Shown: positions 13,185-22,016, counted from the first letter of the stretch. The stretch is DNA of 48,924 nucleotides from Melaminivora jejuensis (GCF_017811175.1 NZ_JACWIJ010000001.1:1-48924), one strand, 5' to 3'. The notes: generated by a model from the letters alone, not told the origin. Program-made: numbers and translations.

Positions 13185-14060
13185 AGATGCTTTGGCCAGA
13201 AAAGCATCGACCAGCGCATAGTGCTGCGGCACGTTGAGCGCCGGGGCGTGGCCGCAGCCCGGCACTTCGACCACCTCCAGCAGGCCGCGCGCGCCCGGGC
13301 CGCGCGTGCGCATTTCGGCCACGGTGCCGGGCAGCACCAGGTCGGAGTCCACGCCGCGCAGCAGCAGCACCGGTAGGGCCAGCGCGTCGTAGTGCTGCCA
13401 GATCAGGTAGTCGTCGTCATGCGCCGTGAACTGGCGCACCATGGCCGGGTCGTAGTGCGGCGTCAGGCGCCCGTCGGGCAGGCGCCGCGCCGAGGTCTCG
13501 GTGAGGTGCTGCCACTGCGCGTCGCTCAGCCAGCCATAGGGCGCATAGACCTGGCGGAAAAAGGCTTCCAACTCAGCCATGGTGGCAAAGCTGGGCGGCT
13601 GGCCGGCGTAGGCGCGGATGCGCGCCAGTGCCGCCTCGGCCAGTTGCGGCGCGTTGTCGTTGAGCAGCAGGCTGCGGATGCGCCCGGCCAGTTGCGGCTC
13701 GGCCAGGCCGGCGGCGCACAGCGTGCCGATGGCGCCGCCCATGGAGGTGCCGATCCAGTGCGCCTGTCCGATGTCCAGGCGCTCGAACAGCTCGGCGGCC
13801 AGACGGGCATAGAAGGCCAGGCAGTACTCCTGGTCGGGCCACGCCGACCACTGGCTCAGGCCGCGCCCCAGGGTGTCCGGGCAGATGACGCGCCAGCGCC
13901 CGGCCAGGTGCTGCGCCAGCGGATCCATGTCGCGCCCGGTACGCGCCAGGCCGTGCCAGGCGATGACCACGGGCGCCTGCGGATCGCCCCATTCCGTGTA
14001 GTGAATCTCATAGCCGGCGCAGGTGGCGTAGCGCGAACGGGGAGTGCAGGAAGTGCTCAT
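13173..14060 (-). CDS. Alpha/beta hydrolase
   Basis: A 295-residue serine hydrolase. The oxyanion region is VVIAWHGLARTGRDMDPLAQ, the nucleophile elbow is GTSMGG (Ser 106), and the late histidine is in VPGCGHAPALN. No signal peptide is seen, so it is cytoplasmic. The start lies 31 bases after livM on the same strand, with no terminator between, so it is probably the last gene of the liv operon. That placement suggests it acts on the imported compound, for example an ester or amide, but this is inference. Its stop codon falls inside a dispersed repeat, so the last few residues may be acquired. Confidence 0.9.
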   Translation of the reverse strand: MSTSCTPRSRYATCAGYEIHYTEWGDPQAPVVIAWHGLARTGRDMDPLAQHLAGRWRVICPDTLGRGLSQWSAWPDQEYCLAFYARLAAELFERLDIGQAHWIGTSMGGAIGTLCAAGLAEPQLAGRIRSLLLNDNAPQLAEAALARIRAYAGQPPSFATMAELEAFFRQVYAPYGWLSDAQWQHLTETSARRLPDGRLTPHYDPAMVRQFTAHDDDYLIWQHYDALALPVLLLRGVDSDLVLPGTVAEMRTRGPGARGLLEVVEVPGCGHAPALNVPQHYALVDAFLAKASQKA

Positions 14061-14091
14061 GGTCGAAAGCCTTGGATAGCCGCGAAACAGG

Positions 14092-15171
14092 TCAGGCGCT
14101 GCGCCGGTGCAGGGCCGCCGCGCGCAGCCGCCCCACCACGCCGGTGGGGAAGTAATAGACCGACAGCACGAACAGCAGGCCCAGCCACAGCAGCCAGCGG
14201 TCGGGCGAGAGCAGGGTGGACAGCCAGGGCAGGGCGGCGGTGGCCTCGTGCCCCAGGCGCAGCAAGTCCTGCAGATAGCTTTGCGCCACCAGGAACAGCA
14301 CCGCGCCGATGGCCGCGCCGTAGATCGTGCCCATGCCGCCGATGACGACGATCAAGAGCACGTCCATCATGATCTCGAAGGACAGCGAGGTGTCCGGCCC
14401 GTTGTAGCGCAGCCAGATGGCCAGCAGGCAGCCGGCCAGCGTGGCAAACAGGGCGGACAGCACCGATGACAGCGTGCGATAGATGACTACGCGATAGCCG
14501 ATGGCTTCGGCGCGGAACTCGTTTTCGCGGATCGCCTGCAGCACCCGGCCAAAGGGCGAGTTCACGATGCGCAGCAGCGCCAGCACCAGCGCCAGCGCGA
14601 CCACGAACAGCAGGTAGTACGAAACCAGCCGCCCGTCGATGGTCACGCCCAGGAAGTCATCCTCGAAGGGCTCGAAACTGGGCGACAGCAGCAGGGGCAT
14701 CCGGAACGTCAGCCCGTCCTCGCCGCCGGTGAAGTCCGACAACTGCGAGGCCAGCGTCTGGAAGGCCGCCGCCACGGCCAGGGTGATCATGGCAAAGAAG
14801 ATGGCGCGCACGCGCAGCGAGAACAGGCCCACGGCCAGCGCCAGCGCCAGCGCCAGCGCCAGCGCTCCGAGTGTGCCCACGGCCAGCGCGCCCCAGGTGG
14901 CGCCCAGGCGCGTGGTGGCGATGGCGATGCCATAGGCGCCGATGCCGAAGAACATGGTGTGGGCGAAGCTGACGATGCCGGTATAGCCCAGCAGCAGGTC
15001 GAAGCTGGCCACCAGTACCACGAACACCAGCACCTTGGCGGCCACGTTGAGCGCCTTGACGCCTGGAAACAGGAAGGGCGCCAGCGCCAGCCCGAAGAAG
15101 ATCGCCAGCAGCAGCGCCGCCAGCACGCGGCTGCCGGGGCGGTCGCCCGAGAGGATGCGGTTCATCAGCAT
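14092..15171 (-). CDS. livM: Branched-chain-amino-acid-type ABC permease LivM
   Basis: Second inner-membrane permease of the liv-type importer, 359 residues. LivM landmarks are seen: LLLGYTGIVSFAHTMFFGIGAYG and the cytoplasmic loop RVLQAIRENEFRAEAIGYRV that contacts the ATPases, then GGMGTIYGAAIGAVLF. A leucine/alanine membrane segment near residues 105-115 is encoded by a five-fold GCCAGC hexamer run (about 14833-14865). It is 13 bases downstream of livH and in the same operon. The true substrate may be a branched-chain amino acid, urea, an amide or an aromatic acid; sequence alone cannot decide. Confidence 0.93.
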   Translation of the reverse strand: MLMNRILSGDRPGSRVLAALLLAIFFGLALAPFLFPGVKALNVAAKVLVFVVLVASFDLLLGYTGIVSFAHTMFFGIGAYGIAIATTRLGATWGALAVGTLGALALALALALAVGLFSLRVRAIFFAMITLAVAAAFQTLASQLSDFTGGEDGLTFRMPLLLSPSFEPFEDDFLGVTIDGRLVSYYLLFVVALALVLALLRIVNSPFGRVLQAIRENEFRAEAIGYRVVIYRTLSSVLSALFATLAGCLLAIWLRYNGPDTSLSFEIMMDVLLIVVIGGMGTIYGAAIGAVLFLVAQSYLQDLLRLGHEATAALPWLSTLLSPDRWLLWLGLLFVLSVYYFPTGVVGRLRAAALHRRSA

Positions 15172-15184
15172 GGTGTGCAGCCCT

Positions 15185-16168
15185 TCAGCGGTTGGCCACT
15201 GGATACACGCCCTGCGGGCGCCACAGCAGCACCGCGACCATCAGCGCGATGTTGGAAAACAGCGCAGCCTTGGGGAGCAGAAAGCCGGTGTAGTTGGCCA
15301 TCAGCCCGACCAGCAGCGCGCCGATCAGCGCGCCCGAGGTCGAACCCAGGCCGCCGATGATGATGACGATGAAGATCAGCACGTTGACCTGCGCGCCCAT
15401 CTGCGGCACCACGCTTTGCTGGTACAGGCCCCACATCACGCCGCCTAGGCCAGCCAGCGCGCTGCCGGCGACGAACACGCCGATGAACAGCCGCTGGACG
15501 CGGTAGCCCAGCGATTCGACCATCTCGCGATCCTGCACGCCGGCGCGGATCAGCAGGCCGACCTTGGTGCGCGAGAGCAGCCAGGCCAGCAGGGCGAACA
15601 CCGCCAGGCCGACCAGCACCGCCACTACGCGGTATTTCTCGACGGCGGCATCGCCCAGCAGCCAGGCGCCCTTCATGCCGTCCGGCAGCGGCAGCGGGAT
15701 CTGCTGCGGCCCCCAGATGGCCTTGATCAGCTCCTCGCCGATGATCATGCCGCCCATGGTGATCAGGATCTGCTTGAGGTGCTGGCCATAGACCGGGCGC
15801 ACGATGAAGCGCTCGAAGGCCAGGCCCACGGCGCCGGCCACCAGCATGGCAACGACCATGGCCGGCAGCACCGCCAGCAGGTTGCGCCACAGCTCGGACG
15901 AACCCGTCCAGTCGCTCATGGCGCCCAGCACGCTGGTGGCCACGAACGCCCCCAGGGCGATGAACACCCCGTGGCCGAAGTTGAGCACGTCCATCAGGCC
16001 GAAGACCAGGGTCAGGCCCGAGGCGATGATGAACACGATCATGCCCATGGCCAGCCCGGCAATGGTCAGCGTCAGCCAGGTCGAGGGCGAGCCGACCAGC
16101 GGCAGCGTGACCAGGGCCAGCAGCGGCACCAGGGCCAGGGGTTTCCAGTCGAGGTCGCGGGTGATCAT
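15185..16168 (-). CDS. livH: Branched-chain-amino-acid-type ABC permease LivH
   Basis: First inner-membrane permease, 327 residues. Typical LivH stretches are FGLMDVLNFGHGVFIALGAFVAT near the N-terminus, AFERFIVRPVYGQHLKQILITMGG, the EAA-like loop RAGVQDREMVESLGYRVQRLF and IIIGGLGSTSGALIGALLVG. The frame is intact. Fifty bases separate it from livF, and they carry a short family-2 repeat (16177-16199). Confidence 0.94.
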   Translation of the reverse strand: MITRDLDWKPLALVPLLALVTLPLVGSPSTWLTLTIAGLAMGMIVFIIASGLTLVFGLMDVLNFGHGVFIALGAFVATSVLGAMSDWTGSSELWRNLLAVLPAMVVAMLVAGAVGLAFERFIVRPVYGQHLKQILITMGGMIIGEELIKAIWGPQQIPLPLPDGMKGAWLLGDAAVEKYRVVAVLVGLAVFALLAWLLSRTKVGLLIRAGVQDREMVESLGYRVQRLFIGVFVAGSALAGLGGVMWGLYQQSVVPQMGAQVNVLIFIVIIIGGLGSTSGALIGALLVGLMANYTGFLLPKAALFSNIALMVAVLLWRPQGVYPVANR

Positions 16169-16176
16169 GGGGTTGG

Positions 16177-16199
16177 CTCCTTCCCCTTGTGGGAGAAAG
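16177..16199. repeat. Family-2 repeat, short copy between livF and livH
   Basis: CTCCTTCCCCTTGTGGGAGAAAG, a shortened unit of the G/C-tract family, inside the liv operon. It can form only a weak stem. Confidence 0.45.
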
Positions 16200-16217
16200 A
16201 TTCGGATGCGCCGGGAT

Positions 16218-16946
16218 TCATAAGGCCAGCCCTAGCAGCGCTTGCTGCAGCGCCGCATCGCCCGCCAGCTCGGCCATGCTGCCGGCGTGGACGATGCGGC
16301 CGTTGTCCATCACCGCCACGCCATCGCCCAGGCGCTGGGCGAAGCTCAGGTTCTGCTCGACCAGCAGGATGCTGACCCCGCTGGCCTTGAGCTGGGCAAA
16401 GGCGTCGATCATGTTGTTGATGATGCTGGGCGCCAGGCCCTTGCTGGGCTCATCGACGATGAGCAGCTCGCGCGGCTCGACGATGGCGCGCGCCACGGCC
16501 ACCATCTGCTTTTGCCCGCCCGAGAGCTTGCCCGCCGGGTGGTGCCAAAACTTTTCCACGGCTGGAAAGAGCTGGAAGATCCACTGCAGCCGCGCGCTGT
16601 CGATGTGCTGGGCGCTGCGTGCGCCGCGTGCCGCCAGAACCAGGTTTTCCTGCACCGTCAGGTCGGCGAAGATGCCCATGTTCTCGGGCACGTAGGCAAT
16701 GCCCAGTTGCGCGATCCGGGGCGTGGCCAGGCGCGTGATGTCGCGCCCCTGCCATTGCACGCTGCCCTGGGAGGCCCGCCACAGGCCCATGATGGTGCGC
16801 AGCGTGGTCGTCTTGCCGGCGCCGTTGCGCCCCAGCAGCATGGTGACCTGGCCGCGTGGCACGGCCAGATCGACCCCGTGCAGGATGTGGTAGGCGCCGA
16901 TGTGGGTGTGTACGCCCTGCAGCGTCAGCACTGCCTGGGCGCTCAT
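16218..16946 (-). CDS. livF: ABC transporter ATPase LivF
   Basis: ATPase subunit, 242 residues. Walker A is GRNGAGKTT, LivF-type IAYVPENMGIFADLTVQENL follows, signature LSGGQKQMVAVARAI, Walker B LLIVDEPSKGLAP, H-loop LLVEQNLSFAQRL. ATG 16946 overlaps the livG stop by four bases (ATGA), so the two ATPases are translationally coupled. Frame intact and normal length. Confidence 0.96.
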   Translation of the reverse strand: MSAQAVLTLQGVHTHIGAYHILHGVDLAVPRGQVTMLLGRNGAGKTTTLRTIMGLWRASQGSVQWQGRDITRLATPRIAQLGIAYVPENMGIFADLTVQENLVLAARGARSAQHIDSARLQWIFQLFPAVEKFWHHPAGKLSGGQKQMVAVARAIVEPRELLIVDEPSKGLAPSIINNMIDAFAQLKASGVSILLVEQNLSFAQRLGDGVAVMDNGRIVHAGSMAELAGDAALQQALLGLAL

Positions 16947-17719
16947 GCCGGCTCCCCCGGTGCGCTCTCGCGCACGCCCAGATAGGCCTGCTGCACCACC
17001 GGCGAGGCAATCACCTCGGCGGGCGGGCCATCGGCCACCAGTTGCCCGTTGGTCAGCACGATGATGCGGTCGGCCAGCTCACGCACCACGTCCATCTTGT
17101 GCTCGACCAGCAAGATGGTCTTGCTGGCATCTCGCTTGAGCTGGCGGATCAGCTCCAGGATGACCGGCGCCTCGTCGTGGCTCATGCCGGCGGTGGGCTC
17201 GTCGAACATGTAGACCTGCGGCTCCAGCGCCATCAGCAGGGCCACTTCGAGCTTGCGCTGGTCGCCATGCGGCAGGCTGGCCACGGGGGCATCGCGGCGC
17301 AGGGTCAGCGCCACGCTGTCCACGATGGCCTGGGCGCGCTCGGTCAGCTGGCGGTGGTCGCTCCACACGCTCCACAGGTTCAGGCCACGGCGGTGGCGCC
17401 CGTCCTGCGTGGCCTGCACGGCCAGGCGCACGTTCTCCAGCACCGACAGGCCGGGAAACAGGTTGGTCAGCTGGAAGGCCCGCCCCAGCCCGGCGCGGGT
17501 GCGCGCCGAGGCCGGCAGGCCCGACAGATCGCGCCCGGCCAGCAGCACCTGCCCGCTGCTGGCCTTGAGCTGGCCCGAGATCAGGTTGAAGTAGGTCGTC
17601 TTGCCCGCGCCATTGGGGCCGACGATGGCGGTGAGCGTGCCCGGCGCAAACGCGCAGCTCACGCCATCGACGGCCACATGGCCGCCAAAGCGCACGCTCA
17701 GGGATCGGGTTTCCAGCAT
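16943..17719 (-). CDS. livG: ABC transporter ATPase LivG
   Basis: ATPase subunit, 258 residues from MLETRSLSVRFGGHVAVDGV, where homology begins; the frame stays open further upstream but through repeat sequence. Walker A GPNGAGKTTYFNLISG, LivG-type GLGRAFQLTNLFPGLSVLENV, signature LPHGDQRKLEVALLMAL, Walker B YMFDEPTAGMSHDE and the long C-terminal VADGPPAEVIASPVVQQAYLG are present. Signature LPHGDQR replaces LSGG, as is common in LivG. Confidence 0.95.
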   Translation of the reverse strand: MLETRSLSVRFGGHVAVDGVSCAFAPGTLTAIVGPNGAGKTTYFNLISGQLKASSGQVLLAGRDLSGLPASARTRAGLGRAFQLTNLFPGLSVLENVRLAVQATQDGRHRRGLNLWSVWSDHRQLTERAQAIVDSVALTLRRDAPVASLPHGDQRKLEVALLMALEPQVYMFDEPTAGMSHDEAPVILELIRQLKRDASKTILLVEHKMDVVRELADRIIVLTNGQLVADGPPAEVIASPVVQQAYLGVRESAPGEPA

Positions 17720-17755
17720 GGGTTTCGGGCGAGAAACGGATGGTTGGGCTGTGAC

Positions 17756-17780
17756 TCCTTCCCCCTCTGGGGGGAGGAAG
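17756..17780. repeat. Family-2 repeat between livJ and livG
   Basis: CTCCTTCCCCCTCTGGGGGG then AGGAAG. CCCCC can pair with GGGGG. It lies in the 82-base gap after livJ and could stabilise the livJ 3' end or attenuate read-through into livG, as expected where a binding protein is made in excess. Confidence 0.55.
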
Positions 17781-17801
17781 CGAGACAACAAGAGCGGGTT
17801 T

Positions 17802-18989
17802 TCAGCGCTGATTGCGGATGGGGATCTGCATCTCTTCGGGCTTGATCTCGCGCACCAGCTCGGGCACGCCCCAGGCAAAGGCCGGGTCGGCCTTGATCTT
17901 GAAGTGGTACATGCTCTGCATGGCCTGGTGGTCTTCGCGCCTGAAGGTCATCAAGCCCTTGGGCGTCTCGAAGCTCATGCCCTCCATGGCCTTGATCAGG
18001 GTGTTGGCGCGGGTTTCGCCGCCGGTCTTCTTCAGCGCGGCGACGATGGCCATGGCAGCGGAAAAGCCCCCGGCGGTGAAGAAGTCCGGCGGCGACTTGA
18101 ACTCACGATAGTGCTCGGCCACCAGGGCCTCGTTGACCGGGTTCTTGGGGATGCCGAAATAGTAGTACGTCGCGCCCTCCATGCCGGGGAAGTTCTTGTA
18201 GCTGGCCATGGCCGGCAGGATGTTGCCGCCGGTGGCGATCTCGATGCCGTAGCGCTTCAAGTCCAGGTCGGCGATCTTGAACGGGTTGCCCGCGCCGGCC
18301 CAGACGATCCAGATGATCTTGCGCCCGGGCTGATCCTTGAGCTTGTCGATCAGGCGCTGGGCGCCGGCGGTGAAGTCGGTGGTGTTGGTGGGCAGGTACT
18401 CCTCGTGTACCAGCTTGGCATTCTTGAGCGCGTCCTTGAAGGCTTTCACGCCATCGCGGCCAAAGGCGTAATCCTGCGCCAGTGTGGCGATGGTGACGCC
18501 CGGCTTGTCGATGGCCACGGCATTGCTGATGGCGTCCTGGCTGGAGTTGCGCCCGGTGCGGAAGATGTATTTGTTCCACTTGTCGCCGGTGATGGAGTCG
18601 GCCACGGCCGGCTCGACCAGCAAAATCTTCTTGTACTCCTCGGCCACCGGCAGCATGGCCAGCGCCACGCCCGAGGAGGTCGGGCCGACCGCCAGATCGG
18701 CCTTGTCGTCCGAGTAGGCCGCCGCCAGCAGGCTCTTGCCCAGGTCGGGCTTGCCCTGATCGTCCTTTTCCAGCACCACCAGCTTCTTGCCGTTGACGGC
18801 CATGGTGCCGCCAGTGGCGTAGTTCAAGCCCATCATCAGGCCGGTCTGGGTCTGTTTGCCGTAGGCCTCCAGCGGCCCGGTCTTGCTGTAGATGTGGGCG
18901 ATGCGGATCTCGGACTGGGCCAGGGCGGAGGTGGACAGCGCGGCGGTGGCTGCGAGGGCGGCCAGGGCCACCAGGGAGCGGCGATACAT
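17802..18989 (-). CDS. livJ: Liv-type ABC transporter substrate-binding protein
   Basis: Periplasmic binding protein, 395 residues. The start MYRRSLVALAALAATAALSTSALA is a Sec signal peptide with cleavage expected at ALA-QS. The mature domain begins EIRIAHIYSKTGPLEAYGKQ, the type-I periplasmic fold found in LivJ, UrtA and AmiC-like proteins, with VGPTSSGVALAMLPVAEEYKK, TGRNSSQDAISNAVA and DYAFGRDGVKAFK. It is first in the livJ-G-F-H-M operon, behind a sigma-54 promoter at 19040-19057. The ligand is not deducible; sigma-54 control would fit a nitrogen-containing compound or an aromatic one. Confidence 0.93.
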   Translation of the reverse strand: MYRRSLVALAALAATAALSTSALAQSEIRIAHIYSKTGPLEAYGKQTQTGLMMGLNYATGGTMAVNGKKLVVLEKDDQGKPDLGKSLLAAAYSDDKADLAVGPTSSGVALAMLPVAEEYKKILLVEPAVADSITGDKWNKYIFRTGRNSSQDAISNAVAIDKPGVTIATLAQDYAFGRDGVKAFKDALKNAKLVHEEYLPTNTTDFTAGAQRLIDKLKDQPGRKIIWIVWAGAGNPFKIADLDLKRYGIEIATGGNILPAMASYKNFPGMEGATYYYFGIPKNPVNEALVAEHYREFKSPPDFFTAGGFSAAMAIVAALKKTGGETRANTLIKAMEGMSFETPKGLMTFRREDHQAMQSMYHFKIKADPAFAWGVPELVREIKPEEMQIPIRNQR

Positions 18990-19039
18990 GGCGAAGGTCT
19001 CCTGTTGTGAATTTGTGAGTGAAGTAAATGGACAAGCTA

Positions 19040-19057
19040 TTGCACAAGCCGTGCCAG
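19040..19057 (-). promoter_or_regulatory. Sigma-54 (-24/-12) promoter of livJ
   Basis: On the minus strand CTGGCACGGCTTGTGCAA keeps the invariant GG-10 bases-GC arrangement (GG at 19055-19054, GC at 19043-19042) and five further consensus bases around -24. The predicted start of transcription, near 19030, leaves a leader of about 40 bases before livJ. The neighbouring upstream gene encodes a sigma-54 activator, which supports the call. Confidence 0.78.
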
Positions 19058-19073
19058 TTCTGAATGGCTGTGC

Positions 19074-19088
19074 GTTGTGCGTTGTGCG
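19074..19088. promoter_or_regulatory. GTTGTGCG motif upstream of livJ (possible activator site)
   Basis: GTTGTGCGTTGTGCG, part of three tandem TGTGCGT-like units, lies about 20 bases upstream of the -24 element. The same 15-mer occurs as both arms of an inverted repeat in front of the sigma-54 regulator gene (20834-20883). A binding site for that regulator is inferred, not shown. Confidence 0.4.
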
Positions 19089-19181
19089 GTATGGGTTCTG
19101 CGAATGCTCACGCCAAGCGCTCAATTCGAAAAAATGGCCTGATGGCCCGCCCTCATTCTTGTATCTGTCCGGATTTCAGGC

Positions 19182-19208
19182 AAAAAACTGCCTGGAATCC
19201 AGGCAGTT
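19182..19208 (-). terminator. Rho-independent terminator after the sigma-54 regulator
   Basis: AACTGCCTGG and CCAGGCAGTT (19186-19208) form a perfect 10-bp stem with a 3-base loop; on the minus strand it is followed by six T. It begins seven bases past the regulator stop and separates that transcript from livJ. Confidence 0.9.
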
Positions 19209-19214
19209 GCTCGA

Positions 19215-20789
19215 TCAATGATCAGGGTTTTCCAGTATCACGCTACCCAGTCTCTCGTACAGCTTGGCACGCGAGATGCCCAGGGTGCGCGCCGTGGCCA
19301 GCTTGTTGCCGCCGTGGGCGCGCAGGGCGGCGGTGATGGCGCGCCGCTCCAGCTCGGCGATCTGCTGCGGCAGCGGGCGCAGCAGCAGTGCCTCGCTGTC
19401 CGCTGCCTGGGCGGTGCTGGCGGCGTCCGGCGCGCCGTGCGGTGCATCATCCAGCGGGGCGGCGGCAACTGGCTCGCTGCCGGCCTCGCGCAGCACGCGC
19501 GCCAGTTGCGCGGCATCCAGGCTTTGGCGGTCGCTGCGCATGGCGGCCTGTTCCAGCACGTTGCGCAGTTCGCGGATGTTGCCGCGCCAGGGCTGGCCTG
19601 CCAGCAGAGCCAGGGCATCGGGCAGCAGCTCGGGCGGGGCGTCGCCGCCCCGCAGCGCCAGCTCCTCGCCCAGTGCCTCGACCAGCGCCGGGATGTCGCC
19701 GCGCCGCTCGCGCAGCGGCGGCACGCGAATCGGCAGCACGTGCAGGCGGTAGAACAGGTCTTCGCGAAAGCGCCCGGCGCGCACCAGGGCGGGCAGGTCA
19801 CGCGAGGTCGCGGCCAGCACGCGCACGTCGAAGGGCACCAGCCGGTTGCTGCCCAGCGGCTCGATCTCGCCCTCCTGCAGCGCCCGCAGCAGCTTGGCCT
19901 GCAGGTGGATGGACATGTCGCCGATCTCGTCCAGGAACAGCGTGCCGCCGTCGGCCAGCTTGAACTTGCCGTCGCGCCCGCGCCGGTCGGCGCCGGTGTA
20001 GGCGCCGGGAGCGACGCCGAAGAACTCGGCCTCCAGCAGCGTCTCGGGGATGGCGGCGATGTTGACGCTGACAAACGGCCCGCCGGCGCGGCTGGAAGCG
20101 GCATGGATGGCGTGCGCCAGCAGCTCCTTGCCGGTGCCGGTCTCGCCCAGCAGCAGCACCGGGCTGCTGGAGCCGGCGGCGCGGCGTGCCTGGCGCTTGA
20201 CCTCGGCCGCCGCCGGGCTGGTGCCGATGAAGCTGGCGAAGGTGTACTTGGCCCGGCGCTGGCCGTGGCCGGCGCTGTTGGCCAGGGGGTGGCTGCGCCG
20301 TGCGGCCAGTTCGCGCCGGGCGTCGTCCAGATCCTGCTGCATCTGCGCGAATTTGCTGATGAGCGGGCGCAGCGTGGTCTGCGGGTGCTCGAAGAAGACC
20401 ATGCCGATGGCGCCGATGATGCCGCCCGCCTCGTCGCGCAGCGGGATGCGGCTGACCACGAAGGTGCCGGCGCGGTTGGTGAGCAGGTCGATCAGCTCGG
20501 GCTGGCCGGTCTCCAGCACGCGGCGCATCTGCGTGCCGGGGATGGCGTCCTCGACCATGTGGCCGAGGAAGTCATCGACCGACTGCAGGCCCAGCGCCGG
20601 CAGAAAGCGCTGGTAGCTGTCGTTGACCCAGACGATGCGCCCGCTCCTGTCGATCAGGAACATGCCCTGGCTGATGCTGGAAAACAGCTCGAACATGGAG
20701 CGTGCGGCCAGCGCGTGGATGCCCTGGGCGTCCAGGGGCAGGGTACTCGATGACGTGGACAGTGGTGGGGTGGGGGCCGAGGCAGGCAT
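19215..20789 (-). CDS. Sigma-54-dependent transcriptional activator with PAS domain
   Basis: Enhancer-binding protein of 524 residues. An N-terminal PAS-like sensor (about 32-140: [22 protein letters not shown]) is followed by a short linker and the AAA+ domain: Walker A GETGTGKE (215-222), sigma-54 contact loop GAYTGA (262-267, Tyr in place of the usual Phe), Walker B GGTLFLDE (281-288), arginine-finger region [10 protein letters not shown] Fis-type helix-turn-helix ends the protein ([17 protein letters not shown]). There is no response-regulator receiver, so a ligand or partner is probably sensed by PAS. It lies just upstream of the liv operon, which has a sigma-54 promoter, and is the likely activator. 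Start ATG 20789 is where the family-typical sequence begins. Confidence 0.93.
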   Translation of the reverse strand: MPASAPTPPLSTSSSTLPLDAQGIHALAARSMFELFSSISQGMFLIDRSGRIVWVNDSYQRFLPALGLQSVDDFLGHMVEDAIPGTQMRRVLETGQPELIDLLTNRAGTFVVSRIPLRDEAGGIIGAIGMVFFEHPQTTLRPLISKFAQMQQDLDDARRELAARRSHPLANSAGHGQRRAKYTFASFIGTSPAAAEVKRQARRAAGSSSPVLLLGETGTGKELLAHAIHAASSRAGGPFVSVNIAAIPETLLEAEFFGVAPGAYTGADRRGRDGKFKLADGGTLFLDEIGDMSIHLQAKLLRALQEGEIEPLGSNRLVPFDVRVLAATSRDLPALVRAGRFREDLFYRLHVLPIRVPPLRERRGDIPALVEALGEELALRGGDAPPELLPDALALLAGQPWRGNIRELRNVLEQAAMRSDRQSLDAAQLARVLREAGSEPVAAAPLDDAPHGAPDAASTAQAADSEALLLRPLPQQIAELERRAITAALRAHGGNKLATARTLGISRAKLYERLGSVILENPDH

Positions 20790-20833
20790 TGGACAATCGT
20801 AGCGCCCGGCCCCTGGCCGGGGCCATGAGGCTG

Positions 20834-20883
20834 GTTGTGCGTTGTGCGTCGGAGCTCTGGGCTGTTCGCGCACAACGCACAAC
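20834..20883. promoter_or_regulatory. Perfect 15-bp inverted repeat upstream of the sigma-54 regulator
   Basis: GTTGTGCGTTGTGCG (20834-20848) and its exact complement (20869-20883), 20 bases apart, lie between the NadM-Nudix stop and the regulator start. It may be an operator for autoregulation or a terminator-like stem for the upstream gene; no T-tract follows, which favours the former. Confidence 0.6.
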
Positions 20884-20885
20884 GC

Positions 20886-22016
20886 TCATGGCACAACCAT
20901 TGGGGCGACGTCTGCCTGCCGGATGCCTTGGGCGCTCGCCCGGCCCAGGTTCAGACCCAGGAAGTGATCCAGGATGTGGAAATGGTCGTCGTGGAACTGG
21001 TCCTCCAGCGCTGCCAGCGCCGCCACGTCCACCCACTGCGCGGCGCTGGCGTCGTCGCCGCCGCGCACTTCGGGCAGGGCGGCGTCCCCCAGATCGAAGC
21101 AATGCACATGGCTGATGACGCGCCCGCGCTGGCTGCGTTCGGGGTGGTCGAACACGGCCACGTCGCGCAGCGCGGCGCGCAGCGTGGCCTCGGGCAGGGT
21201 GCAGTGCGTCTCCTCGGCCAGCTCGCGCAGGCAGGACTGCCACAGCGTCTCGCGCGGCTCGATGAAGCCGCCGGGCAGGGCCAGCAGTCCCCGGCCCGGC
21301 GCCTGGGCGCGGCGGATCAGCAGCACCTTGCCCTGGCACAGCAGCAGCGCATCAACGGTCACGAAAACCGGCGGATAGGGCGCGCAGGCCCACTCGGAGC
21401 GGTACTCGCGCAGCATCTGCCACTCGCGCTGCAGCTCGGCGTAGGCCGGCGTATGGGCAGCGGCGCGCAGCCGGGCCTGGGTGGGCGGGGGCAGGTCGGG
21501 CAGCAGCGGGGCGAGGGCTGCGTCCAACGCGGCATCCAGCTCGGCGGGTGGGTGCGTGGTGCCCGGCGCTGGAGGCGGCAGGGCGCCCAGCCAGGCATCG
21601 CGGATGCGTGTGGCGTCCATGCCGCCCTGGCGCGGCAGGCTGACCAGCTGCCAGTCCGGGAACCAATCCAGATAGCTGCTGCTGGCGTCCTTGAAATGAC
21701 CGACCAGGGCGATGCGCGCACCGGCCCCGGCGTGCGGCGCCACGGCGGCGCGCACGGCGTCGGCCCAGCGTGTCTGGTCGTAGTAGTCGCGCACCGGCAG
21801 CACGTACAGGCGCTGGGCGCCGGCCTCGGGGGCGGCGCCCAGCAGCATGGCGGCGCGCTCCTGCCAGGTGAAGGGGTTGCGCGGCGTGCGTGCCTGGTGC
21901 GCCGAGCCGGCAATCACCAGCACCCGCCGCGCCTGGGCCAGGGCGTGGCGCAGCAGGGCAACGTGGCCGCTGTGTACGGGCTGGAAGCGGCCAATCAGGA
22001 GAGCCAGATCGAACAT
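20886..22016 (-). CDS. Bifunctional NMN adenylyltransferase / Nudix hydrolase (NadM-Nudix)
   Basis: 376 residues, two domains. Residues 1-190 form the NadM nucleotidyltransferase, with [10 protein letters not shown] (9-18) as the adenylyltransferase HxGH motif and late site MDATRIRD replacing ISSTxxR. Residues 200-376 form a Nudix domain with box [22 protein letters not shown] (from 249), the ADP-ribose pyrophosphatase type. Cytoplasmic. Known relatives make NAD from NMN and degrade ADP-ribose. nadE lies 2.2 kb upstream on the same strand, with one opposing gene between them. Confidence 0.93.
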   Translation of the reverse strand: MFDLALLIGRFQPVHSGHVALLRHALAQARRVLVIAGSAHQARTPRNPFTWQERAAMLLGAAPEAGAQRLYVLPVRDYYDQTRWADAVRAAVAPHAGAGARIALVGHFKDASSSYLDWFPDWQLVSLPRQGGMDATRIRDAWLGALPPPAPGTTHPPAELDAALDAALAPLLPDLPPPTQARLRAAAHTPAYAELQREWQMLREYRSEWACAPYPPVFVTVDALLLCQGKVLLIRRAQAPGRGLLALPGGFIEPRETLWQSCLRELAEETHCTLPEATLRAALRDVAVFDHPERSQRGRVISHVHCFDLGDAALPEVRGGDDASAAQWVDVAALAALEDQFHDDHFHILDHFLGLNLGRASAQGIRQADVAPMVVP

